Shown here one piece after another: positions 28,056-36,179 of a DNA stretch of 64,000 bases (position 1 is the stretch's first letter; the number at the start of each line of letters is the position of its first letter). The stretch comes from Fortiea contorta PCC 7126 (GTDB lineage: Bacteria > Cyanobacteriota > Cyanobacteriia > Cyanobacteriales > Nostocaceae). The translations under genes were made by a program, and so were the position numbers. The stretch lies in assembly GCF_000332295.1 (NCBI RefSeq), contig NZ_KB235930.1, positions 1,493,895 to 1,557,894 of the forward strand, in the 5' to 3' direction. Below the pieces are notes generated by a model, which made no database searches, was not told the DNA's origin, and saw only the letters and a list, made by a program, of their open reading frames with translations.

Positions 28056-29786
28056 GTGAATTCACTTAAGTTAATGTTGCCACCACTATCAAATTTAAAT
28101 AAATTTACTTACTCAAAACACTCTAGGAAAGTGTACTTACTGCTAGGAGCACTTACAACTTCAATGTTGTGGGTCATGGTGATGAACGAGGCTTCATCAG
28201 CTCAAGTATTTTCCGGTGCAGAAGCTAGCACCTGGGAAATCGGCAGTTTAGACTTACTACCAGTCCCTCAATCGACCGTACCGCCTGGTAAACGCACGAT
28301 GGGATTGCAGACAGTACCACCTCCACCAACAAATAATGGTATTACAGTTGCAGCGATCGCTCATCCATTATCTTTATCTGTACAGCAGCAACCACAACCA
28401 AGCGACCTCAAAATACAAGAAAATGACTTCATTCAGCAGCGACAGGTGACTCAAAAAGTTTCCCAGGTGTTACCTAACGCTGACATACCAATTATTCCGA
28501 AGCCAATCAATATTCCATCCTTCTCAGTAGGTGGAGAATCGAACGATGACAATTTCTTAAAACTACTAGGACAGACAAACAATTCCCAAGAACCAATCAA
28601 TACCGCCATAGCTCCATTACCACCACTTCCTGGCGAGACTCTCACTCAAGAATTCACCGCACCTGGAACAACAACTTTCAATCAACTACTCAACTCCCCA
28701 TCCGTTCCTAACCCATCATTCTCCGATCCGATTCCCACCCCGGTTTCCGCAAAACAATTACAACCAACAGTGATTCAGCAGCGCCCCCTGACAACCAGTA
28801 GCGCTTTAAAAGAACCTTCTTTACAATTTCAAGGAGTCTATGTCACCCAAGGAGGTGAATCCTCAGCCAGAGCTAGAGTTACAGGAGTGTATCCCATATC
28901 CCCTCAAGTTTTAGTTGGAGCCACCATAGATTTAACAAGCAAAAATAATGCTTTTGATGACTCTCGACGTGAGGGTTTGAACATTAACGAGCTGTATTTA
29001 GCCACTTCCATCGCCGGAGTTCCCAATTTGAGATTTGTCGTTGGTCAAATGGATTTAACATCCTATTTTGACCGCAACAGTTTTGCTAAAGACGGAGCTA
29101 GCCAATTCTTTAATCCAGTATTTCAAACCAACCCAGCACTAGCTGCAACAGGAATTTCTTCTCGTACTGGTTTGTTAGTGAATTGGAGCGTTACCGACAA
29201 TATCGACGCTAAAGCAGCAGTATTTTCATCAGCAGATAAAATAGGGGACTTTTCCTTAGATGGCTTTGCTGGCGAAATCGGTATCCGCTACGGTAATGCA
29301 ATTATTCGCGGTACTTACGCCAGCGATCGCGATGGTGGTAGCCGTGATAGTTTTGCAGAAAGCTTTAGCATTGCCAGGGGAAATAATCAATTTGGGCCGA
29401 TCAAGACTGACCGAGAAGAAGCCTACGGAGTTAATGCTGAAGTCTTTGTTCCCAACCTCAAATTAGGCCTCTTTGGACGCTACGGTAAATACGAAAACCG
29501 TGACCTAAGATTGGGCGCTGATACCTATGCTTTCGGAGCGAGCTTTTTGGATCTATTAAGTCCCAATGACCGATTGGGACTAGCCTACGGACGTGGCCTT
29601 TCCAACGAAAGCCTGCGCCGTGGTTCCAAAGCAGATGTATTAGAGCTATTCTACGATTTCCAATTTCTTCCCAATCTGCGGTTAGGTTTTACAGTTCAAG
29701 GACGCGATGATTTTTCCGAAACAGTGGTTGGTGTGAGGGTAAAAACAGAATTTGATGTGACTCCCAGAGGAAGAGGTGCTCAATGA
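28056..29786 (+). CDS. OprB-like outer-membrane porin with Pro/Gln-rich N-terminal region (576 aa)
   Basis: The N terminus carries a signal segment (KVYLLLGALTTSMLWVMVMNEASSAQ). A ~200-residue Pro/Gln/Thr-rich linker follows. From ~260 to the end there is a beta-barrel-like half. The barrel part resembles carbohydrate-selective porins: a strand pair ending GQMDLTSYFDRNSFAKDGASQFFNP, later amphipathic strands, and a C-terminal strand ending in a hydrophobic/aromatic pattern (NLRLGFTVQGRDDFSETVVGVRV). The start GTG 28056 is the longest; ATG 28074 is equally plausible, and no strong ribosome site distinguishes them. The stop overlaps the next ATG by four bases (ATGA), so the two genes are translationally coupled. 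Context suggests it is the outer-membrane channel of the cellulose exporter. Confidence 0.72.
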   Translation: MNSLKLMLPPLSNLNKFTYSKHSRKVYLLLGALTTSMLWVMVMNEASSAQVFSGAEASTWEIGSLDLLPVPQSTVPPGKRTMGLQTVPPPPTNNGITVAAIAHPLSLSVQQQPQPSDLKIQENDFIQQRQVTQKVSQVLPNADIPIIPKPINIPSFSVGGESNDDNFLKLLGQTNNSQEPINTAIAPLPPLPGETLTQEFTAPGTTTFNQLLNSPSVPNPSFSDPIPTPVSAKQLQPTVIQQRPLTTSSALKEPSLQFQGVYVTQGGESSARARVTGVYPISPQVLVGATIDLTSKNNAFDDSRREGLNINELYLATSIAGVPNLRFVVGQMDLTSYFDRNSFAKDGASQFFNPVFQTNPALAATGISSRTGLLVNWSVTDNIDAKAAVFSSADKIGDFSLDGFAGEIGIRYGNAIIRGTYASDRDGGSRDSFAESFSIARGNNQFGPIKTDREEAYGVNAEVFVPNLKLGLFGRYGKYENRDLRLGADTYAFGASFLDLLSPNDRLGLAYGRGLSNESLRRGSKADVLELFYDFQFLPNLRLGFTVQGRDDFSETVVGVRVKTEFDVTPRGRGAQ

Positions 29787-32122
29787 GTCCAAACAAAACA
29801 GGCCAAAAGCCAAAAGCCAAACTGCAATCTTTTTTGACTTTTTCGTGTTTACTTTTTACTTCTTCATTAGTTGTGCCACTGCTGGTAAATATGCCTCCAG
29901 TGCAAGCGCAGAATGCATCAGCAGGTGTACAAAAAGGTTTTGGGTTATTAAAAAAAGGATTAGTCAATGATGCCATTACCGCCTTCCAGCAAGCCCTGAA
30001 AAGTCAACCCCAATCCTTGCAAGGAAGGTTAGGATTAGCGATCGCTTATCGTCGTGCTGGACGCATTCCCGAAGCCTGGAATGCTTATCAACAGGTATTA
30101 GCGGTAGACGCTAACAATCAATTAGCCCTCAAGACAATTGGTTTATTAGGTACTTATAAGACTGAGTGGAACCGACAGGGAATTACAGCCCTCACCAATT
30201 TATTGCAGTTAAACCCTAACGACTTAGAAGCTCGTGCTTATCGTGCTCAACTCTATTCCTACCAAGGACGCTTAACCGAATCTTTAGCAGATTACCAGAT
30301 TGTTTTAAACAACAATCCTAGCCTAGAAACGGTTCTGAATGCAGCTCAAGCTTATAGTTATAGTGGCGATTTTTCTAAAGCATTGGCATTATTTAATCGC
30401 TACCAAACCAGTGGAAAACCCATTGAAGGATATGCAGCTGTAGCCTACGGTCGCACCCTACGGGAAACTGGTAATGCAGCAGGATCTGTACAAGTTTTAG
30501 AAACACAATTACAACGCTCTAAAACCCTTGATCCAATAGCAATTGAAACTCGTAAAGAATTAGCTATTTCCTATCTTGCTAATCAACAACAAACACAAGC
30601 CTTAGCAATATTAGATCCATTACAAGGTATATCTGAAGCCACATTACCCTTAGCGCGATCGCTCAATGAAATTCGCAAGCGTACCAATAATCCCACTCTG
30701 GCGCAGCGAGTTGTTAATCTCTACCGTCAAGCCCTAGCCACAACTCCCAACCCATCCCCCACCCTCCTCCGAGAAGTCGCTGATGTGTTCACCGCCTTTC
30801 CTCAAGGACGCCAAACAGCTCTGCAACTATATCGACAGGCGGCTTCACAATCACCCAATGATCAAAGTTTGCTGGTGCGACAATTAGCCTTAGAAAATCG
30901 GTTAGGAACACTAGCCAAAAAAGACTTGAGACAACGTTTGGCGACTGCGCTACAACCTTTACCCACAGACCGTGTGCGGCTACAACAACTCGCGGATGCT
31001 TTGGTTACTATTGACGTCCCTGATCCGGAATTGTTATCTGTCTACCAATACATGCTGCAAACAGGAGTCAACGTCCCATTTTTGCACTTTCGAGTTGCCC
31101 AGATACACGTACAGCGTAACGACCTCAATCAAGCTAGGCAATCTTTAGCAGCTTACAGCGCCACCGCCAAAGGTGCAAAAGACCTAACCACTCAATTACT
31201 CGCAGCAGAAATTGAGCGCCGGGAAGGAAGCCTCGAAGCCAGCGCCAAGCGTTATCAAGCTGTACTCAAGAGCAAACCAGATAACGACATTGTTGACGCC
31301 ACTTTAGCTGGATTGGCGGGTGTGCGCGTGCAACAAAAACGTTTTGACGAAGCTTTAGCAGCTTATGACCAGTTGATCGCTCGTAGTCCGCAAAATTCAG
31401 CCACTCAGTTAGGGCGTGCGAGTATCGCCTATCAAGCCAAGCGAATTTCCCAACCCGAAGCCGAAGCAGTGCTCAATAATTGGTTAGCAACACAACCAGC
31501 TACCAATACCCCCCCAGAATTATATAGTTTAGTGGCAGCACTACCAACTAATCCGCGATTAGAAGGCTTATACAACTACTTGGTACAAGTTGACCCCAGC
31601 TCAATTCCACTGCAAATCCGCTTAGTGCAGGTATTAGCACAACGCAACCCAGCACAAGCACAAGCCCGAATCAAGCAGTTGATAGCGCGAATTCCCAAAA
31701 ACTCTGAATCGTATCAATTGCAAGCAGAATTAGCGCGGTCTATAGGCAATTTGGATCTGGCTAGCAAAGCCTATCAGAGTATCTTAGTTCAACAACCAGA
31801 TAACATAGATGCCCTGGCTGCTTTAGGAGGAATTCGCTTTGAACAACGACGCTTCGAGTCAGCGCAGGAAATTTATACTCAAGTCATAGCACAAAAGCCT
31901 GAAGACCAAGGAGCAAAGCGCGCTCTAGCCGGATTGAATGCCATTTTCGACCAACCATTAACAGCCTTATCACAGTTAGAAAAATTGCAACTAGAAGCGA
32001 TCGCCCAAGGTACAACCGATAGCGATGTCTATCGCCAAATGCAGCAAATCCAAGAAGACTTTCTCCTCCGCAGAGGTTTTCAACCCCCCTGGGAAGACTA
32101 TCAACGCCGAAGTCGCAATTAG
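29783..32122 (+). CDS. periplasmic TPR protein, BcsC-like without barrel (779 aa)
   Basis: The signal peptide (SFLTFSCLLFTSSLVVPLLVN, cleavage near VQAQ-N, ~residue 42) is followed by about 18 tetratricopeptide-type repeats to the end. An early unit reads GFGLLKKGLVNDAITAFQQALKSQPQSLQGRLGLAIAYRRAGR, and the last is RFEQRRFESAQEIYTQVIAQKPEDQGAKRALAGL. There is no C-terminal beta barrel. In bacterial cellulose systems BcsC is TPR solenoid plus barrel in one chain; here the barrel candidate is the separate upstream gene, coupled by a 4-base overlap. The role would be to guide the glucan across the periplasm between BcsB and the porin. TPR identity is certain; the BcsC-type role is inferred from context. 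Confidence 0.82.
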   Translation: MSPNKTGQKPKAKLQSFLTFSCLLFTSSLVVPLLVNMPPVQAQNASAGVQKGFGLLKKGLVNDAITAFQQALKSQPQSLQGRLGLAIAYRRAGRIPEAWNAYQQVLAVDANNQLALKTIGLLGTYKTEWNRQGITALTNLLQLNPNDLEARAYRAQLYSYQGRLTESLADYQIVLNNNPSLETVLNAAQAYSYSGDFSKALALFNRYQTSGKPIEGYAAVAYGRTLRETGNAAGSVQVLETQLQRSKTLDPIAIETRKELAISYLANQQQTQALAILDPLQGISEATLPLARSLNEIRKRTNNPTLAQRVVNLYRQALATTPNPSPTLLREVADVFTAFPQGRQTALQLYRQAASQSPNDQSLLVRQLALENRLGTLAKKDLRQRLATALQPLPTDRVRLQQLADALVTIDVPDPELLSVYQYMLQTGVNVPFLHFRVAQIHVQRNDLNQARQSLAAYSATAKGAKDLTTQLLAAEIERREGSLEASAKRYQAVLKSKPDNDIVDATLAGLAGVRVQQKRFDEALAAYDQLIARSPQNSATQLGRASIAYQAKRISQPEAEAVLNNWLATQPATNTPPELYSLVAALPTNPRLEGLYNYLVQVDPSSIPLQIRLVQVLAQRNPAQAQARIKQLIARIPKNSESYQLQAELARSIGNLDLASKAYQSILVQQPDNIDALAALGGIRFEQRRFESAQEIYTQVIAQKPEDQGAKRALAGLNAIFDQPLTALSQLEKLQLEAIAQGTTDSDVYRQMQQIQEDFLLRRGFQPPWEDYQRRSRN

Positions 32123-32272
32123 CGATTCTTAGCAGCCAGAGGTTAATTGTCAATAGCTACAGGGGAATAATAAGGGCAGCGTTAGCCACAGAAGTTAGAG
32201 GCTAGTAACTAGAAATATCATCTTTCCCTTCTATACTCAATTCCCCATGACCTTTATCAAACTATTCTGAGG

Positions 32273-33535
32273 ATGTGGTATCTCTCAAGAGTGGCAATCA
32301 TTGCCAGCCTAATTAATCTTTATGGTTGTGTTTCTGGTTACTCGGTCAAACCCAAAATACCGCATCACCAGACGCCGATACCCAACGTCACTACTCCCGC
32401 TAGTAGTGAAAATTTGTCGATATTTTTGGCAGCTTTACCCCCGTCTACCCCAAATCGGCAATTACTAGCCGAAAGCTGGGATAGCTACCGCAGGAGATTT
32501 ATTCAAAATGATGGACGAGTGATCGACTTTGAAGCGAGCGATCGCTCAACCAGCGAAGGTCAAGCCTACGCCATGCTACGAGCGGTTTTCATTGATGACC
32601 CGGAAACTTTTGCTCTGACTTTAAAATGGGCTGAAAACAATCTCCTCCGTCAACAAAACAGCAAATCTAGAGACACTCTCTGGGCTTGGAAATGGGGTAA
32701 AAAACCAGACGGTACTTGGGGTGTGATCGATAGCAACTTTGCTAGCGACGGCGATATAGATGCGATCACGGCGCTGATTTTTGCCGCCCGACGCTGGAAC
32801 CGTCCTGAATACATGGAACTGGCGAAAATCAAACTGCGAGACTTATGGAATCTTTCTACCGCCCCAGGATATGGTGGTAAGCCTTATCTATTACCAGGCC
32901 CCAAGCTAGCATTTGTTCCTAACGAATCCACCCTTTACCTCAATCCTTCTTATCTTGCACCCTATGCATTTCGCATCTTTGCACAAGTAGACCCCACCCA
33001 TGACTGGTTGGGTTTAGTTGATACCAGCTACCAAATTCTGGAAAATTCCACACAGCTTTCCACTGTTGGTTTACCTAGCGACTGGGTGGCTTTAGATATC
33101 AAAACTGGTCAATTCGAGCTCGTACCCCCATCTAGCAATCTCCAAAGTTTGTATAGTTTTGATGCTTATCGGGTTTGGTGGCGTTTATCACTCGATGCTG
33201 TTTGGTTTAACGCACCACCAGCGCGGCGCTATTTGCAGCAATCTACTCAGCACCTACAAAAATTGTGGACTCAAAAATCGCGTCTACCAGCACGAATTGA
33301 CCTGCAAGGAAAGGCTTTAGTAGATTACGAAGCTACATCGCAATATGCCATGTTTTATGCTGCTATGCGGTTAGTAGAACCAGCACTAGCTGAAGAATTG
33401 CTAGCGAAAAAAATACTACCTCAATACAAACAAGGAATATGGGGCGATGATTCAGCTTATTACACCCAAAATTTAGCTTGGCTAGGGTTACTACCTCCAG
33501 ACACAATACCTAGACAAATCATACAAGCTAATTAA
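32273..33535 (+). CDS. GH8 endoglucanase lipoprotein (BcsZ-like)
   Basis: 420-residue glycoside hydrolase family 8 enzyme. The N terminus is a lipoprotein signal (VAIIASLINLYGC, a good L-x-G-C lipobox with Cys 19). The GH8 pattern is intact: TSEGQAYAMLRAVFIDDPETF with the catalytic Glu at ~95, then SDGDIDAITALIFAARRWN with the conserved Asp residues ~159-163, and QGKALVDYEATSQYAMFYAA near the C terminus. In bcs operons BcsZ trims the nascent glucan; its position between the TPR gene and bcsB fits this exactly. The start ATG 32273 lies 150 bases after the previous gene. Substrate beta-1,4-glucan is expected, not shown. Confidence 0.92.
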   Translation: MWYLSRVAIIASLINLYGCVSGYSVKPKIPHHQTPIPNVTTPASSENLSIFLAALPPSTPNRQLLAESWDSYRRRFIQNDGRVIDFEASDRSTSEGQAYAMLRAVFIDDPETFALTLKWAENNLLRQQNSKSRDTLWAWKWGKKPDGTWGVIDSNFASDGDIDAITALIFAARRWNRPEYMELAKIKLRDLWNLSTAPGYGGKPYLLPGPKLAFVPNESTLYLNPSYLAPYAFRIFAQVDPTHDWLGLVDTSYQILENSTQLSTVGLPSDWVALDIKTGQFELVPPSSNLQSLYSFDAYRVWWRLSLDAVWFNAPPARRYLQQSTQHLQKLWTQKSRLPARIDLQGKALVDYEATSQYAMFYAAMRLVEPALAEELLAKKILPQYKQGIWGDDSAYYTQNLAWLGLLPPDTIPRQIIQAN

Positions 33536-33711
33536 AAAAGTTTTTGTAGTTTATTAAGAGAATCATATGAAAATTTTTGAGTTATAAAATAACAAAAAAT
33601 CACAGTAATTCAAAAAACTAATTTCTTACCAGTTAGCTAATTTTGAAATATTGTTTCTAGGCAGCATTTATTCTTAAAAACATAAATCAATTCACATCAG
33701 CACAGAGTACT

Positions 33712-36066
33712 ATGAAGCTGTTACTTGCCCTTTCTTCATCTAGTAAAAAAGTAATTCTTTTGACTTCCTGCATATTACTTTTTCCTAATTCGTTATTCAC
33801 CGCCCAAGCTCAACAAAATTCACAATCGGTAGGTAATTTAAAACAACAATCAGCTATTTTATTAGCCCAAGCAACTGCATCTGAGCAAGATACGACAAAA
33901 TCAGAAGGTTCTAACACTAAAAATCTCATACCTTACACTCTCGAATTTAATCGCAGTCCCATTGTCGGTAATCGGATGCGCTTGCGGGGGGTTTATTCAG
34001 AAGGTCGCCTTGCGTTTACTCGTCCGCGTAATTGGAAACTAGACCAAGGTAAAGTTCAAGCTTTAATCCGTTTTCAACACTCACCAGCACTGTATGCAAA
34101 TCGTTCCAGCCTGACAATTTTGGTGAATGGTACTAGTGTAGGTAGTGTGCCACTGAATCGTAAACAATCTCAGGTTGGTCAAGTATTATTTAATATTCCG
34201 CCGAAGTTAATTCAAGATTATAACGAATTAACCATCGTTGCCCAACAAAACAACTCTTTAGAATGTAGCGATTCTAGTAGTCCTGATTTGTGGACAGAAA
34301 TTCTGCCAGATTCCAAATTAGTTTTTAACTACCAACAACAACCAATACCCCTCAACTTTAGTCGTTATCCTTATCCTTTTTTTGATGAACTGGGTTTAGA
34401 TGCTAACCAAATTGTTTATTTGCAACCTAGCCAAGTTAGTCAGGATTGGCTGACTACAGCTGCTCGCCTACAGACGACATTGGGCAGATTAGCAGATTTT
34501 CGTCCGATCAAGACTAGCTTAGTATCTAACGCCTTGGATGTGAAGCCGAGCGATCGCCTGATCATTATCGGTACTCCCAGTGAGCAACCAGCTCTAGCTA
34601 CTCTCAAAAATTTGCCCATGAAAGTCATCGGCTCGCAAATTTTTGATCGCAGCAATAACCCCATACCCGAAGACACTGGGGTATTAATCATTAGCAAAAC
34701 TGAAAAGAGCAATGTACCGATTTTAATTGCTACAGGTAATAGTAGCAAAGCAGTTGCCAAAGCTACACAATTTTTGGCACAGCCGGATGTGCGGAAAATG
34801 GGTACAGGTCAAGTGATTTTAGTTGATAAGCTCAATGACTCTCCCACACCAGCAGCTCGGAAATGGCCGCGTTATCTACCAGAGCAAAATTCCTTTCAAC
34901 TCAGCGACATCAAAACTCAAGTAAATGGTGACCCGTTTGCGGATGTCACCGTCCGTGGAGCCGCAGCGCCGCCAGTAGAAATTGATTTCCGTGCTTTACC
35001 TGATGACAGATTTGTCCGGGGTAGTTCTATGAATTTAGTTTACAGCTACGGGCCGCAGATTAACCCCAGAACCTCGGCGGTGGAAGTATTACTAGATGGT
35101 GTATTTATCGGTGGGGCGCGGCTAGATTCAGAATCGGGAGTGAATCGCAAAAACCTCAAGGTAAATTTGCCAGAAAACTTGATTAAGCCCAATTCTAAAC
35201 TGCAAGTGTTTTTCCGGATGAATTCTCGGGAGCCATTTGACAAACAAAACTGTTTGCAACCCCCCGATCAACAACTGACAGGAACGGTGCATTCTGATAC
35301 TAGCTTTGATTTAAAGCGAGAAATCTCGGCACAACTACCAGATTTAAATCTGTTGAAATTTGGTTTTCCCTTTGCTGCGCCCCAGGATTTGTCTCAAACA
35401 GCGATCGTTGTACCACAAAACCCGTCTACTAACGATGTGTTGACTTTGTTAGCCGTTAGTGAACGCTTAGGGAGGTTGAGTCAAGCAGATTCCGTCAAAT
35501 TAAATGTTTATACAGCAGATACTTTGTCGGATACAGTCCGCAAAAATGACCATTTAGTAGTTATTGGGACACGGGAGAAATTTCCCATCGCTGAAGTATT
35601 TCAGTCTAGCGGTTTAAACCTGACTCACCCATTTTCTCGGCTATCCGCCCAAGCGACAATTCAAACTCCCCAAGATACACAAGGAATGATTAAACAAATT
35701 ATTTCACCTTGGAATAGCGATCGCGTGATTTTGGCTTTGACGGCGCAAACTGACGCAGGTTTGGAACGAGTACAGCAAGTCCTCACTCAAGATCCGTGGT
35801 TCTTTCAACTCAAAAAAGATACCGTGCTTATTAGTAGTGACCAGAAAAACCCCTCTGCTTTCAATCCTGATGCTTATCAACTGGAGTTTTTCCAAAACGC
35901 GCCCTCAACTCGACGGTTAGAAAATACAACTATCTTGAGTAAGGCGTCGCGTTTCTTACAAGAAAATTGGCTATTTTTACCTCTGGGGATAGTGGGTGTG
36001 TCCGTTCTACTCTACGGCATTGGTCAGTTGTATCTCAAACGCTTAACTGCTGGTGACGGAAAGTAA
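33712..36066 (+). CDS. bcsB: cellulose synthase accessory subunit BcsB
   Basis: 784-residue periplasmic subunit. A signal peptide (VILLTSCILLFPNSLFTAQAQ, cleavage near residue 34) is followed by the paired carbohydrate-binding and flavodoxin-like domains of BcsB. These show as RLRGVYSEGRLAFTRPRNWK, SLTILVNGTSVGSVPLN, FNIPPKLIQDYNELTIVAQQN and, in the second half, GAAAPPVEIDFRALPDDRFVRGSSMNLVYSYGP. The C-terminal transmembrane helix (WLFLPLGIVGVSVLLYGIGQL, ~752-772) inserts next to BcsA. The whole-chain length is near that of proteobacterial BcsB. It lies immediately upstream of bcsA, 113 bases away; a hairpin resembling a terminator lies in that gap. Confidence 0.9.
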   Translation: MKLLLALSSSSKKVILLTSCILLFPNSLFTAQAQQNSQSVGNLKQQSAILLAQATASEQDTTKSEGSNTKNLIPYTLEFNRSPIVGNRMRLRGVYSEGRLAFTRPRNWKLDQGKVQALIRFQHSPALYANRSSLTILVNGTSVGSVPLNRKQSQVGQVLFNIPPKLIQDYNELTIVAQQNNSLECSDSSSPDLWTEILPDSKLVFNYQQQPIPLNFSRYPYPFFDELGLDANQIVYLQPSQVSQDWLTTAARLQTTLGRLADFRPIKTSLVSNALDVKPSDRLIIIGTPSEQPALATLKNLPMKVIGSQIFDRSNNPIPEDTGVLIISKTEKSNVPILIATGNSSKAVAKATQFLAQPDVRKMGTGQVILVDKLNDSPTPAARKWPRYLPEQNSFQLSDIKTQVNGDPFADVTVRGAAAPPVEIDFRALPDDRFVRGSSMNLVYSYGPQINPRTSAVEVLLDGVFIGGARLDSESGVNRKNLKVNLPENLIKPNSKLQVFFRMNSREPFDKQNCLQPPDQQLTGTVHSDTSFDLKREISAQLPDLNLLKFGFPFAAPQDLSQTAIVVPQNPSTNDVLTLLAVSERLGRLSQADSVKLNVYTADTLSDTVRKNDHLVVIGTREKFPIAEVFQSSGLNLTHPFSRLSAQATIQTPQDTQGMIKQIISPWNSDRVILALTAQTDAGLERVQQVLTQDPWFFQLKKDTVLISSDQKNPSAFNPDAYQLEFFQNAPSTRRLENTTILSKASRFLQENWLFLPLGIVGVSVLLYGIGQLYLKRLTAGDGK

Positions 36067-36084
36067 ATTCATGAGTTTTATGGT

Positions 36085-36121
36085 TTGTAGTCAGCACTTA
36101 AGTTCTGACTACAAGCTTTTT
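36085..36121 (+). terminator. hairpin between bcsB and bcsA (dispersed palindrome, terminator-like)
   Basis: TTGTAGTCAG (36085-36094) pairs with CTGACTACAA (36105-36114), with a 10-base loop, then GCTTTTTC. It is 18 bases after the bcsB stop. It belongs to a dispersed GTAGTCAG family (also near 54353) and could reduce read-through into bcsA. Confidence 0.6.
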
Positions 36122-36179
36122 CATCGGTAATTGCTGTTGAGCAAATTCAAAATCTCACATTTAAAATCTCAGATTCAAC

